DNA from: Photorhabdus heterorhabditis
Lineage (GTDB): Bacteria > Pseudomonadota > Gammaproteobacteria > Enterobacterales > Enterobacteriaceae
Length of the DNA stretch: 64,000 nt
Direction of reading: 5' to 3'
Assembly (NCBI RefSeq): GCF_018448905.1
Contig: NZ_RCWA01000019.1
Coordinates: 1-64,000, forward strand
A program made the position numbers and the translations under genes. The notes beneath the pieces are model-generated. The model was not told where the DNA came from. It saw only the letters and a program-made list of their open reading frames with translations, and ran no database searches. Of the stretch, positions 52,901 to 63,031 are shown one piece after another. How positions within the stretch are numbered: the stretch's first letter is position 1; the number at the start of each line of letters is the position of its first letter.

Positions 52901-55900
52901 TAGCTAATCTGGAAATCGTCAGCGCCTATCACGACAATATTAATAGTGATCAGGGATTAACCTATTTTATCGGACACAGTAAAACAGAAGTTAATCAATA
53001 TTACTGGCGCAGCGTGGATCACAATAAATTCAGCAATGGCAAATTCGCCGCTAACGCCTGGAGTGAGTGGTACAAAATTGACTGTCCGATTCATCCCTAT
53101 CAGGACACTATCCGCCCGGTAGTTTACCAATCCCGTCTGCATATAACCTGGCTGGAACAGAAGAAGATTGCTAAACAGGAAAAAAATGGTCAAAAAACTA
53201 TCCAAGAGTATTATTATGAATTAAAACTAGCACATATCCGCTATGACGGAACCTGGAATACACCAATCACCTTTGATGTAAATAGCAAAATATCTGATTT
53301 AAAATTGGCCAATAAAGCACTCGGATTCTATTGTGCAGGTTATCAGGGTGAAGATACCTTGTTGGTTATGTTTTACGGCAAAGAAAATAAATTAGATAAT
53401 TATAAAAACGCCTCAATGCAAGGACTGTATATTTTCTCCGATATGTCCTCCAAATCCATGCCAATTACACAAATTACATCTTATCGGGATAATAGCTATA
53501 AACACTTCGATACAAACAGTATCATAAGAGTGAATAACCGCTATGCAGAAAAATATGAAATCCCCTCATCAATAAACAATAATAAGGGCTACAATTGGGA
53601 AGAACATTACCTCGGTATGGTGTATGGCGGGAATATTTCAGCTATCAGCCTAGAATCTCAATCAGATAATTTAAAAATCAAAATTTCACCTAAATTAAGA
53701 GTTATTCATAATGGATATGAAGGCCAAAAACGTAATCAATGTAACTTGATGAAGAAATACGGTAAATTGGGCGACAAATTTATTATCTATAACAATTTAG
53801 GCGTCAACCCAGATCACTCAACAAAGAAACAACTGTTTTACCCCATTTATCAGTATAGTGGAAATGCCAGTAAGCTTGATAAAGGAAGACTATTATTCCA
53901 TCGGGATACCAATTATTCATCTAAAGTCGAAGCATGGATACCTGATGCGCGTCGAACATTGAGCAAAGACAATGCTGCCATTGGTGATGATTATGTTACC
54001 GATCCCCAGAATCAGCCCAATGATCTTAATAAATACCTCTTTATGATTGACAACATGGGAATTGCTACTGATGTTTCAGGACCAATAAATATCAATACGG
54101 CAATTTCTTCGACAAAAGTTCAAGTAACAGTGAATGCTGGCAGTAAAATACAAACTTTTACAGCAGACAAACAGGTTTCCACTCAGCCATCACCCAACTT
54201 CGAAGAGATGATTTATCAATTTAATTCCCTGGAAATAGAGGGTTCAGGTCTGAATTTCATTAATAATTCAGCCAGTATTGATATCACCTTTACCGCATTT
54301 GCTGAGCCATTTGCCGAAGGAGAAAATGATCGTAAACTGGGAGAGGAACATTTCAGTATTACTGTCACTCGTAAGGTAAGTACCGATAATGATGTCCTGA
54401 CCCTTAACCATGATGCAAATGGGGCGCAATATATACAGTGGGGAATCTATCGTACTCGACTTAACACGCTGTTTGCCCGCAAATTAATTAGCCGTGCCAC
54501 CGCTGGAATCGATACTATCTTAAGTATGGATACTCAGAATATTCAGGAGTCGCAATTAGGTAAGGGTTTCTATGCTACGTTTGTCATACCCCCTTATAGC
54601 CCATCGATTCATGGTAATGAACGTTGGTTTAAGCTTTATCTCAAACATGTTGTAGATAATAACTCACATATTATCTATTCAGGTCAGCTAGGCGATACCC
54701 GCGCAAACATAACTTTATTTATCCCTCTTGATGATGCGCCACTAAATCGAGATTTTCACGCCAAGGTTTATATGACCTTTCAGAAATCATTGTCAGATAG
54801 TTCCTGGGGCGGCCCTCATTTTGTCAGAGATGCTAATGGGGTAGTCACAATAAGTCCTAGCTCTATTTTGACCCATTTCGAAAGCGTTAATGTTCTGAAA
54901 GATGTTAAGAACGAACCGATGGATTTCAGCGGCGCTAACAGTCTCTATTTCTGGGAACTGTTCTATTATACCCCGATGCTGATTGCTCAACGTTTGCTAC
55001 ATGAACAAAACTTTGATGAAGCTAACCGTTGGCTGAAATATGTCTGGAATTCGTCTGGTTATATTGTTAATGGTCAAATTCAAAATTACCGCTGGAATGT
55101 CCGCCCATTACAGGAAGATACCAGTTGGAACGATGACCCATTAGACTCGGTTGATCCTGACGCCGTAGCTCAACATGATCCGATGCATTACAAAGTTGCT
55201 ACGTTTATGCGGACCCTTGATTTGTTAATAGCACATGGAGATTATGCTTATCGCCAGCTGGAACGGGACACGCTCAACGAAGCAAAAATGTGGTATATGC
55301 AGGCACTACACCTATTGGGTGATAAGCCTCATCTTTCACTCAATTCAGTGTGGAGCGAACCCGATCTGAAAGATACCGCAGATATTGAGAGACAAAAAGC
55401 CCATTCCCGCTCAATGGTAGCCTTACGACAGGGCCAATCTACAACCGACACACAAACAGATCTTTTCCTGCCGCAGGTCAATGAAGTCATGCTGAGCTAC
55501 TGGCAGACACTGGAACAACGGTTATACAACCTGCGCCATAACCTTTCTATCGACGGTCAGCCATTACATCTACCTATTTACGCTACACCGGCAGATCCAA
55601 AAGCGCTGCTCAGCGCCACTGTCGCCAGCTCACAGGCCGGAGGGGTTCTCCCGCAACCATTTATATCATTATGGCGTTTCCCACGCATGCTGGAAAACGC
55701 GCGCAGCATGGTAAGTCAACTCACGCAGTTTGGTTCCACGTTACAAAATATTATCGAACGTCAAGATGCAGAAGCACTAAATACGCTGTTGCAGAATCAG
55801 GCGGCAGAACTGATATTGACCAATTTGAGCATACAAGACAAAACCATCGAAGAGCTAGATGCTGAAAAAACTGTGCTGGAAAAAAACCGCGCTGGAGCAC

Positions 55901-57159
55901 AATCACGTTTTGACAGTTACAGCAAACTGTTCGATGAAAATATCAATGCCGGTGAAAAACAGGCAATGACGTTGCGTGCCTCCATAGCTGGCCTTTCTAC
56001 TGCTCTTCAAGCATCACATCTGGCAGGCGCAGCACTTGATCTGGCACCCAACATTTTCGGCTTAGCTGATGGCGGCAGCCATTGGGGGGCAATTGCTCAA
56101 GCTACAGGTAATGTCATGGAGTTCTCAGCCAGTGTCATGAACACAGAAGCAGATAAAATCAGCCAATCTGAAGCCTATCGTCGTCGTCGTCAGGAATGGG
56201 AAATCCAGCGTAATAATGCAGAAACCGAGCTGAAACAAATTGATGCTCAGCTCAATTCATTGACTATACGCCGTGAAGCCACTGTGTTGCAGAAAACCAG
56301 CCTGCAAATCCAACAGGAACAAACTCAAGCACAATTGGTCTTCCTGCAACGTAAGTTCAGCAATCAGGCGCTGTACAACTGGCTACGTGGTCGCCTAGCC
56401 GCCATTTATTTCCAATTCTACGATCTGGCGGTAACCCGTTGTTTGATGGCAGAAATGGCCTATTGCTGGGAAACTAATAATGCTTCTGTACGCTTCATTA
56501 AACCTGGAGCCTGGCAAGGAACCCATGCCGGCCTGCTCGCAGGTGAAGCCTTGATGCTGAATCTGGCACAAATGGAAGATGCGCACCTAAAACAGGAACA
56601 ACGTGTACTGGAGATAGAACGCACCGTCTCACTGGCAGAACTCTATAAAAATAAAGGTCGATTTTCCCTGTCAGAGAAAATTGCAGAACTAGTCAGACGT
56701 GGATCAGGCAATGCCGGTAACGGGAATAATACCCTGAAGTTTGGTACAGGGAACGCCCGAAATTCTCTGCAAGCATCCATTTCATTAGCTGACTTGCAAA
56801 TCCGTGATGATTATCCAACAGATAGCGGAGTAGGCAACATTCGCCGTATTAAACAGCTCAGTGTTACCCTACCAGCGCTATTAGGACCATATCAAGATGT
56901 ACAAGCCATTCTGTCTTACGGCGGAAATGTCACCGGATTAGCTGAAAGTTGCAAATCACTGGCGGTTTCTCATGGGATGAATGACAGTGGTCAGTTCCAG
57001 CTGGATTTCAATGATGGCAAGTTCCTGCCGTTTGAAGGAATCCCAATCGATAATGGTACGTTGACATTGAGCTTCCCAAATGCAACTGGAAAACAAAAAG
57101 TCATGCTGGAGAGTCTAAACGACATCATTCTGCATATTCGCTACACCATTCGCCAATAA
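49960..57159 (+). CDS. Tc toxin A subunit, TcdA-like (2399 aa)
   Basis: Close paralogue of the first A gene, with an uninterrupted TcdA layout: VRP1-type N-terminus (GYNSKFGNRASQYAAPDSIS, then MFSPAAYLTELYRQ), helical shell (SEYYIRNITN), neuraminidase-like part (FIGHSKTEVNQYYWRSVDHN), a beta-rich block of about 300 aa near residues 1170-1490 (KYEIPSSINNNKGYN to the segment before YIQWGIYRTRL) that the first A gene lacks, the pore-forming helices (about 1920-2130: ELDAEKTVLEKNRAGAQSRF) and the TcB-binding end (about 2130-2399: QLSVTLPALLGPYQDV; LHIRYTIRQ). TcdA1-type proteins are about 2500 aa. It is followed within 60 bp by tcdB and shares its transcript, so this is the partner A subunit of the operon. 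Confidence 0.93.
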   Translation: MNTLNPAYQQALGKSFTSLTDICHLSFDELRQKVRGELSWSQTVSLYLDAKQVQKDNLLHEARILKRANPQLQNAIQLTLTKPHADQQGYNSKFGNRASQYAAPDSISSMFSPAAYLTELYRQARDLHTSDSIYHLDTRRPDLQLLTLSQKNMDTEISTLSLSNNVLLESIISNQSGRSHYAEIMEKLSTFPFAGSLPYHDAYESVRKIIQLQAPVFEQSSTPPKTTVAKLMYQISLLEINSSVSPELFNILTEEITEANAKSLYNKNFGNINPSLIENPEYLRNYYNLTDEEFSHLTKLNVTLTTKKIKSTTPSNAKYDYLLLLKRNKFIRLSKATNLPLPVLVEIISNTNPGLNINAEVLKKVFRVKYYMHRYGIDTETALILCKAPISQRDDNNSPSQFDRLFNTPKLNGQDFSAENKEIDLNPNNTNDWKKTALKRAFNVDDVSLYRLVKIVNGGSTTRKIIHNIENLSHLYLTKLLADIHQLTINELGLLLIATGEGKTNLLKITDNELVLLINKLYDITEWLRTQKLSVYQLFIMTTNNYDKTLIPEIYNLLDTVYNGLKDFDKKAEKTKKNLLEAISPYITAALQLPSEHTAYAILTWADKLEPGKGKMTAEKLWSWLRVNPVTTQPEFQQQAEPVIQYCQCLAQLALIYRSTGLNENAFHLFVTKPQIFGTTAETESTPNALSLIMMTHFADWINSLGKKASFVLTELEKGTLTAKQLASAMNLDKNLLLQASTLEQKHNPLISLTTNEIQPSNPFISWASIDAILQWVDIARQLHVSPENVSELAELLTNDLFAAYNQWENIATALTAGLDTPKANTLHAFLDESRSTALSEYYIRNITNKGPAIKNRDDLYQYLLIDNQVSAAIKTTRIAEAIASIQLYINQALKNIEENTVQNVTSRQFFADWDKYNKRYSTWASVSKLAYYPENYIDPTMRIGQTKMMDTLLQSVSQSQLNTDTVEDAFNSYLTSFEQVANLEIVSAYHDNINSDQGLTYFIGHSKTEVNQYYWRSVDHNKFSNGKFAANAWSEWYKIDCPIHPYQDTIRPVVYQSRLHITWLEQKKIAKQEKNGQKTIQEYYYELKLAHIRYDGTWNTPITFDVNSKISDLKLANKALGFYCAGYQGEDTLLVMFYGKENKLDNYKNASMQGLYIFSDMSSKSMPITQITSYRDNSYKHFDTNSIIRVNNRYAEKYEIPSSINNNKGYNWEEHYLGMVYGGNISAISLESQSDNLKIKISPKLRVIHNGYEGQKRNQCNLMKKYGKLGDKFIIYNNLGVNPDHSTKKQLFYPIYQYSGNASKLDKGRLLFHRDTNYSSKVEAWIPDARRTLSKDNAAIGDDYVTDPQNQPNDLNKYLFMIDNMGIATDVSGPININTAISSTKVQVTVNAGSKIQTFTADKQVSTQPSPNFEEMIYQFNSLEIEGSGLNFINNSASIDITFTAFAEPFAEGENDRKLGEEHFSITVTRKVSTDNDVLTLNHDANGAQYIQWGIYRTRLNTLFARKLISRATAGIDTILSMDTQNIQESQLGKGFYATFVIPPYSPSIHGNERWFKLYLKHVVDNNSHIIYSGQLGDTRANITLFIPLDDAPLNRDFHAKVYMTFQKSLSDSSWGGPHFVRDANGVVTISPSSILTHFESVNVLKDVKNEPMDFSGANSLYFWELFYYTPMLIAQRLLHEQNFDEANRWLKYVWNSSGYIVNGQIQNYRWNVRPLQEDTSWNDDPLDSVDPDAVAQHDPMHYKVATFMRTLDLLIAHGDYAYRQLERDTLNEAKMWYMQALHLLGDKPHLSLNSVWSEPDLKDTADIERQKAHSRSMVALRQGQSTTDTQTDLFLPQVNEVMLSYWQTLEQRLYNLRHNLSIDGQPLHLPIYATPADPKALLSATVASSQAGGVLPQPFISLWRFPRMLENARSMVSQLTQFGSTLQNIIERQDAEALNTLLQNQAAELILTNLSIQDKTIEELDAEKTVLEKNRAGAQSRFDSYSKLFDENINAGEKQAMTLRASIAGLSTALQASHLAGAALDLAPNIFGLADGGSHWGAIAQATGNVMEFSASVMNTEADKISQSEAYRRRRQEWEIQRNNAETELKQIDAQLNSLTIRREATVLQKTSLQIQQEQTQAQLVFLQRKFSNQALYNWLRGRLAAIYFQFYDLAVTRCLMAEMAYCWETNNASVRFIKPGAWQGTHAGLLAGEALMLNLAQMEDAHLKQEQRVLEIERTVSLAELYKNKGRFSLSEKIAELVRRGSGNAGNGNNTLKFGTGNARNSLQASISLADLQIRDDYPTDSGVGNIRRIKQLSVTLPALLGPYQDVQAILSYGGNVTGLAESCKSLAVSHGMNDSGQFQLDFNDGKFLPFEGIPIDNGTLTLSFPNATGKQKVMLESLNDIILHIRYTIRQ

Positions 57160-57181
57160 CCATCTCAACTAAGTATTAAAA

Positions 57182-57202
57182 CAGGCCCCTAAGCGGGGCC
57201 TG
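57182..57202 (+). other. Hairpin between tcdA-like and tcdB-like genes
   Basis: CAGGCCCC / GGGGCCTG (8 bp, 5-nt loop) is followed directly by the tcdB RBS (AAGGAG, 57204-57209) instead of a T tract. It may act as a weak terminator, an mRNA-stability element or a translation-control hairpin, setting the A:B ratio. Confidence 0.55.
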
Positions 57203-57216
57203 CAAGGAGTCTTTAT

Positions 57217-60200
57217 ATGCAAAATTCACAAGATTTCAATATTACAGAGCTGTCATTGCCCAAAGGGGGGGGCGCTATCACAGGTATGGGTGAAGCATTA
57301 ACACCCGCCGGACCGGATGGTATGACTGCACTTTCTCTGCCATTGCCCATTTCTGCCGGGCGCGGTTATGCCCCCTCATTAACCCTGAACTATAATAGCG
57401 GTGCCGGTAATAGCCCGTTTGGACTAGGCTGGGATTGCAACGTTATGGCTATTCGCCGCCGCACACATTTTGGTGTTCCCCATTATAATGAAACCGATAC
57501 CTTCCTCGGACCGGAAGGCGAAGTTCTGGTTATGGTGGATCACCCCCGTGATGAATCCACATTACAAGACATCAATTTGGGTACCACTTTCACCGTTACC
57601 GGCTACCGTTACCGCTTGGAAAGTCATTTCAGCCGGTTAGAGTACTGGCAGCCGAAAACAACAAACGCAACAGATTTTTGGCTGATATACAGCCCAAATG
57701 GACAGGTACACTTGCTAGGCAAAAATCCTCAAGCACGTATTAGTACCCCATCAGACACTACGCAAACAGCCCAGTGGCTACTAGAAGCATCAGTGTCACC
57801 GCATGGTGAGCAAATCTATTATCAGTACCGCACCGAAAATGAAGCAGGTTGTGAAACTGATGAGATTACAGCACATCCACAAGCTACAGCCCAACGCTAT
57901 CTCCACACCGTACATTACGGTAACCTGACAGCCAGCGAAACGCTACCAAGTCTGGATGGTCATATCCCGTCTCAAGCAAGCTGGCTGTTCTGTCTCGTAT
58001 TTGATTACGGCGAACGCAATAATGACCTACAAACATCACCAGCATTTACAACAACGGATAATTGGCTTTGCCGACAAGACCGTTTTTCCCGTTATGAATA
58101 CGGTTTCGAATTGCGTACTCGTCGTTTATGCCGCCAGATACTGATGTATCACCGTCTGCAAACACTGGCCGGACAGGCAAAAAACCCCGATGAACTGACA
58201 CCAGTTTCACGCTTGATACTGGATTATGACGAAAACGCAATAGCCAGCACACTGGTATCGGTTCGCAAGGTGGGACATGAACAAGATGGCACCGCCGTCA
58301 CCCTTCCACCACTGGAATTTGCATATCAGGATTTTTCGCCACAGCATCATGCTCACTGGCAGCCGATGGATGTATTGGAAAATTTCAATGCAATTCAGCG
58401 CTGGCAATTGGTTGATCTAAAAGGTGAAGGGCTACCCGGTCTTCTGTATCAAGACAAAGAAGCTTGGTGGTACCGTGCTGCACAGCGCCAAACCGGAAGC
58501 AACCAAGACGCGGTCACCTGGGAAAAAATGCAACCCTTATCAATTATTCCCTCTCTGCAAAATAATGCATCGTTGGTAGACATCAACGGTGATGGTCAAC
58601 TTGACTGGGTAATCACCGGACCGGGATTACGGGGATACCATAGCCAACGCCCGGATGGCAGTTGGACACGTTTTACTCCGCTCAACGCTCTGCCTGTAGA
58701 ATATTTTCATCCCCGCGCCCAACTTGCCGATTTAATGGGAGCCGGACTCTCTGATTTGGTTCTGATCGGTCCCAAAAGCGTGCGTTTGTATGCCAATACC
58801 CGCGGCGGCTTTACCAAAGGACAGGATATAGTGCAATCCGGTAATGTAACCTTGCCAATACCGGGCGCTGATGCCCGTAAATTAGTGGCTTTTAGTGATG
58901 TACTGGGTTCCGGTCAAGCACATCTGGTTGAAGTCAGCGCAACTAAAGTTACCTGTTGGCCGAATCTGGGACACGGGCGCTTTGGTCAGCCAATTACCCT
59001 ACCGGGATTTAACCAACCAGAAACTGAATTTAACCCTGCTCAGGTTTATCTGGCTGACCTAGATGGCAGCGGTCCAACTGACCTGATTTATGTTCACACA
59101 AATCGTCTGGATATTTTCTTAAATAAAAGTGGCAACAGTTTCGCCGCCCCTGTGACATTAACCTTCCCAGACGGTCTACGTTTTGATAATACCTGTCAGT
59201 TACAAGTAGCCGATATTCAAGGCCAGGGAGTCGCCAGCCTGATACTGAGCGTACCGTATATGGCTCCTCATCACTGGCGTTGTGACCTGACTCTGCATAA
59301 ACCCTGGCTACTCAGTGAAATGAACAACAATATGGGTGCCAATCACACTCTGCGTTACCGCAGCTCCGCTCAATTTTGGCTGGATGAAAAAGCCAAGGCA
59401 CTGGCTTCTGGACAAACACCGGTTTGCTATCTGCCCTTCCCGGTACACACTCTCTGGCAGACGGAAACAGAAGACGAAATCAGCGGCAACAAATTAGTGA
59501 CAACCATGCGTTATGTTCATGGTGCCTGGGACGGACGTGAACGGGAATTTCGCGGATTTGGTTATGTTGAACAAACGGATAGCCATCAACTGGCTCAAGG
59601 CAGTGCACCTGAGCGTACACCACCAGCGCTAACTAAAAACTGGTATGCTACCGGTCTACCTGAAATAGATAACGCATTATCAACCGAATATTGGCGAGGC
59701 GATATCCAGGCGTTTAATGGTTTTACACCACGCTTTACCGCCTGGATAAATAACAAAGATGTTCTCCTGACACCAGAAGATGACAACGCTCGATACTGGT
59801 TATATCGGGCGCTAAAAGGTCAACCGCTACGCAGTGAACTGTATGGGTTGGATGGCAGTGCGGTAGAACAAATTCCCTATACGGTCACCGAATTCCGTCC
59901 ACAGGTCCGCCGATTACAGAATACAGATAGTCAATATCCTGTACTTTGGTCATCCATGGCAGAAAGCCGCAGTTATCACTATGAACGTATTGCCAGCGAT
60001 CCGCAGTGCAGCCAAGATATCACGCTGTCCAGTGATCTATTCGGCCAGCCTCTGAAACGGATTTCAGTCCAATATCCTCGTCGCAATCAGCCCGCAACCA
60101 GTCCGTATCCCGATATATTGCCCGATACCCTGTTTGCCAACAGTTATGATGACCAGCAACATCAATTACGGCTAACCTATCAACAATTCAGTTGGCACCA

Positions 60201-61626
60201 TCTAACCAGCAATACCGTTAGAATGCTGGGATTATCGGATGATACTCGCAGTGATATCTTTACTTATGACGCTGAACATCTCCCTGTCGATGGTTTAAAT
60301 CTGGAAATTCTGCGTGCTGAAAACAGCCTGATTGCGGATGACAAGCCACGTGAATACCTTGGTCAGCAAAAAACATTTTATACCGATGGGCAAAATGCAA
60401 CACCACTGCCAATACCAACACGGCAAGCGCTAATTGCTTTCACAGAGACGACTGTCTTCAATCAATCCACATTGTCAGCATTTGATGGGAGTATCACATC
60501 CGACCAATTGCCAACAACGCTGAAACAAGCCGGCTATCAACAAGCAGATTATCTGTTCCCTCGTACCGGAGAAGGTAAAATCTGGACAGCCCGTCATGGT
60601 TATACCGATTACGGCACAGCCACGCAGTTCTGGCGTCCACTAAAACAGCGCAAGACACAGCTCACAGGAAAAATCACATTAACCTGGGATGCAAATTATT
60701 GTGTCGTGATACAAACACGCAATGCGGCTGGCCTGACAGCATCAGCAAAATATGACTGGCGTTTTCTGACTCCCGTACAACTCACTGATGCAAATGACAA
60801 CGTACACTTTATTACGCTGGATGCACTGGGCCGTCCGATAACACAGCGCTTTTGGGGAACAGAAAATGGTGTGATGACGGGTTATACTTCACCGGAAAAA
60901 ACCGCGTTCCTTCCACCAACCAACGTAAACGCAGCTATTGATCTGACTGGAACGCTCCCCGTAGCACAGTGTCAGGTTTATGCACCGGAAAGCTGGATGC
61001 CAGTGCTAAGTCAAAGAACCCTAAATACGCTGTCAGAACAAGAACAACAAATGTTGCAAAATTCCCGAATCATCACTAAAGAGGGGCGTATCTGCATACT
61101 CGCTTATCGCCGCTGGCTACAAAACCGAAGTGTATCCACTCAACCAGTCAACCTATTAAGTAGTACCCGTTTACCGCCTCACAGTCTCACACTAACTACA
61201 GATCGTTATGACAACGATACAGCTCAACAAATTCGCCAACACGTCACATTCAGTGATGGCTTTGGCCGCTTGCTGCAAGCAGCGGTCCGACATGAGGCAG
61301 GAAAAGCCTGGCAACGCAACAACGAGGGTTCACTGGTCACGAAAATTGAGGATACCGATAATCGCTGGGCGGTAACCGGGCGTACTGAATATGACAATAA
61401 AGGACAACCCATACGGACCTATCAGCCTTATTTTCTCAATGATTGGCGTTATGTTAGCGATAGCAGCACCGGAAAAGAAGCTTATGCCGATACCCATATA
61501 TATGACCCCGTTGGTCGAGAGGTGAAGGTTATCACCGCAAAAGGCTGGTTTCGCCGAACCTTGTTCACTCCCTGGTTTACCGTCAATGAGGATGAAAATG
61601 ACACAGCAGCTGAGGTGAAAATGTAA
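57217..61626 (+). CDS. tcdB: Tc toxin B subunit, TcdB/TcaC-like (1469 aa)
   Basis: Full length for TcB proteins. The N-terminal SpvB domain (residues about 10-330) starts LPKGGGAITGMGEALTPAGP and DGMTALSLPLPISAGRGYAP, then NYNSGAGNSPFGLGWDCN. FG-GAP repeats of the beta-propeller follow (LVDINGDGQLDWVITGPGLR; AQVYLADLDGSGPTDLIYVH). The C-terminal RHS-like shell (HVTFSDGFGRLLQAAVRHEA; YDPVGREVKVITAKGWFRRT) joins TccC to form the cocoon that holds the toxic domain. The propeller is the gate that docks on TcdA. RBS AAGGAG. Confidence 0.95.
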   Translation: MQNSQDFNITELSLPKGGGAITGMGEALTPAGPDGMTALSLPLPISAGRGYAPSLTLNYNSGAGNSPFGLGWDCNVMAIRRRTHFGVPHYNETDTFLGPEGEVLVMVDHPRDESTLQDINLGTTFTVTGYRYRLESHFSRLEYWQPKTTNATDFWLIYSPNGQVHLLGKNPQARISTPSDTTQTAQWLLEASVSPHGEQIYYQYRTENEAGCETDEITAHPQATAQRYLHTVHYGNLTASETLPSLDGHIPSQASWLFCLVFDYGERNNDLQTSPAFTTTDNWLCRQDRFSRYEYGFELRTRRLCRQILMYHRLQTLAGQAKNPDELTPVSRLILDYDENAIASTLVSVRKVGHEQDGTAVTLPPLEFAYQDFSPQHHAHWQPMDVLENFNAIQRWQLVDLKGEGLPGLLYQDKEAWWYRAAQRQTGSNQDAVTWEKMQPLSIIPSLQNNASLVDINGDGQLDWVITGPGLRGYHSQRPDGSWTRFTPLNALPVEYFHPRAQLADLMGAGLSDLVLIGPKSVRLYANTRGGFTKGQDIVQSGNVTLPIPGADARKLVAFSDVLGSGQAHLVEVSATKVTCWPNLGHGRFGQPITLPGFNQPETEFNPAQVYLADLDGSGPTDLIYVHTNRLDIFLNKSGNSFAAPVTLTFPDGLRFDNTCQLQVADIQGQGVASLILSVPYMAPHHWRCDLTLHKPWLLSEMNNNMGANHTLRYRSSAQFWLDEKAKALASGQTPVCYLPFPVHTLWQTETEDEISGNKLVTTMRYVHGAWDGREREFRGFGYVEQTDSHQLAQGSAPERTPPALTKNWYATGLPEIDNALSTEYWRGDIQAFNGFTPRFTAWINNKDVLLTPEDDNARYWLYRALKGQPLRSELYGLDGSAVEQIPYTVTEFRPQVRRLQNTDSQYPVLWSSMAESRSYHYERIASDPQCSQDITLSSDLFGQPLKRISVQYPRRNQPATSPYPDILPDTLFANSYDDQQHQLRLTYQQFSWHHLTSNTVRMLGLSDDTRSDIFTYDAEHLPVDGLNLEILRAENSLIADDKPREYLGQQKTFYTDGQNATPLPIPTRQALIAFTETTVFNQSTLSAFDGSITSDQLPTTLKQAGYQQADYLFPRTGEGKIWTARHGYTDYGTATQFWRPLKQRKTQLTGKITLTWDANYCVVIQTRNAAGLTASAKYDWRFLTPVQLTDANDNVHFITLDALGRPITQRFWGTENGVMTGYTSPEKTAFLPPTNVNAAIDLTGTLPVAQCQVYAPESWMPVLSQRTLNTLSEQEQQMLQNSRIITKEGRICILAYRRWLQNRSVSTQPVNLLSSTRLPPHSLTLTTDRYDNDTAQQIRQHVTFSDGFGRLLQAAVRHEAGKAWQRNNEGSLVTKIEDTDNRWAVTGRTEYDNKGQPIRTYQPYFLNDWRYVSDSSTGKEAYADTHIYDPVGREVKVITAKGWFRRTLFTPWFTVNEDENDTAAEVKM

Positions 61627-61635
61627 CTTGATAAA

Positions 61636-61658
61636 TCCCGCCCGGCTAACGGGCGGGA
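61636..61658 (+). other. GC-rich hairpin after tcdB
   Basis: TCCCGCCCG / CGGGCGGGA (9-bp perfect stem, loop GCTAA) has no T tract after it, so it probably is not a full terminator; the holin-like gene begins 20 bp later. Confidence 0.5.
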
Positions 61659-61678
61659 AACAAATATAGAGGTGAAAG

Positions 61679-61987
61679 GTGTCGTTCATAATACCGTCAG
61701 ATACTCAACTTATTATCTGGTTGATCGTTGGTTTTGTTGCGGCCTGGGGTGGATTAGTCAGATACCTTATTGATATGCAAAATAAACAATATAAATGGAG
61801 TTGGATTAACGTACTTTGTCAACTCATCATCTCCTGCTTTACGGGTGTACTGGGAGGATTGATGAGTTTTGAAAGTGGCGGCAGCATCTATATGACTTTT
61901 GCAATTGCCGGACTATTCGGCACAACAGGAAGTACCGGGCTGAATTGGCTCTGGCGCCGACTCTCTATTCACCACGGAGGAAAGTAA
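61679..61987 (+). CDS. Holin-like protein in the toxin operon
   Basis: The GTG start at 61679 is preceded by AGAGGTGAAAGG. The 102-aa protein has three hydrophobic helices (LIIWLIVGFVAAWGGLVRYL; WINVLCQLIISCFTGVLGGL; IYMTFAIAGLFGTTGSTGLN) and a charged tail (WRRLSIHHGGK), the layout of phage LydA-type holins (Phage_holin_3). Holins between Tc genes are known in Photorhabdus and Yersinia, where a holin-endolysin type 10 system releases Tc toxins. No endolysin or spanin gene is next to it here. Confidence 0.8.
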   Translation: MSFIIPSDTQLIIWLIVGFVAAWGGLVRYLIDMQNKQYKWSWINVLCQLIISCFTGVLGGLMSFESGGSIYMTFAIAGLFGTTGSTGLNWLWRRLSIHHGGK

Positions 61988-62113
61988 TAGCAGGTTTTTA
62001 TTGTGACAAGAATCTGACCGCTATTATAACGAACACCTCAACACCGACTATGCTGAGGAAACTGCGATTACAGAAATGATTAAATGCAGCAACACAATAA
62101 AAAGAGGTAAGTC

Positions 62114-63031
62114 ATGAAAGTCATAGACCCCAAACTTTATCAACACACACCTGCCGTCAAGGTCCACGATAACCGGGGCCTGACTGTCAGTGTCATTGGC
62201 TTTCAACGTATCACCCATCATCAGTATGATGTCCGCGGGTACTTGAACCAGAGCATTGATACACCCCCGTATGACGCCAGACAGAATGATAGTACGATAA
62301 AACCTAACTTTCTCTGGCAGTATGATTTGACTGGCAGTCCCTTAAGTACCGAAAGCATTGATGCAGGTCGCACGGTCATACTGAATGATATTGAAGGCCG
62401 TCCAGTACTAACCGTGACAGCAACCGGCACCATACAAACCCGACAATATGAATCTTCTTCCCTGCCCGGACGTTTGCTGTCCATAACAGAACAAGAACCA
62501 AAGGAAAAAAAGCCTCATATTATCGAACGTCTTATCTGGGCCAGCGGTACCGAACCAGAGAAAAACCACAACCTTGCCGGCCAGTGTGTACGCCACTACA
62601 ATGCCGCAGGAGTCACTCGACCTGAGAGTTTGTCGCTAACGGGTAGCGTTTTATCACAATCCCAGCAATTACTGATCGACGATCAACAGGCAAACTGGAC
62701 TGGTGACAACGAAATTATTTGGCAGAACATATTGACCAGCGAGGTCTATACTACCCAAAGCAACTGGGATGCCACTGGCGCTTTACTGACTCAGACCGAT
62801 GCGGAAGGAAATATCCAGCGTTTGGCCTATGATGTGACCGGTCAATTAAAAAGTAGCTGGTTGACGCAGCAAGGCCACAGTGAACAGATGATCGTCAAAT
62901 TCCTGACTTATTCCGCAGCCGGACAAAAATTACGCGAAGAATACGGTAACAGCGAGATCATTGAACACAGTTATGAACCGGAAACCCAGCGTCTTATCTG
63001 TATCAAAACTCAGCGCCCATCAGACATTTAA
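62114..63031 (+). pseudogene. Truncated tccC-like gene (305 aa)
   Basis: It corresponds to the first third of the TccC RHS core (PKLYQHTPAVKVHDNRGLTV; IERLIWASGTEPEKNHNLAG; SYEPETQRLICIKTQRPSD) and stops at the point where the intact gene continues DSQVLQDLRYEYDP. After the TAA (63029-63031) a shifted frame gives QNLRLD, the expected continuation, and then homology ends. The core protease and the effector are missing, so it cannot make an active C subunit. RBS AAAAGAGGTAAG is intact. Confidence 0.85.
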
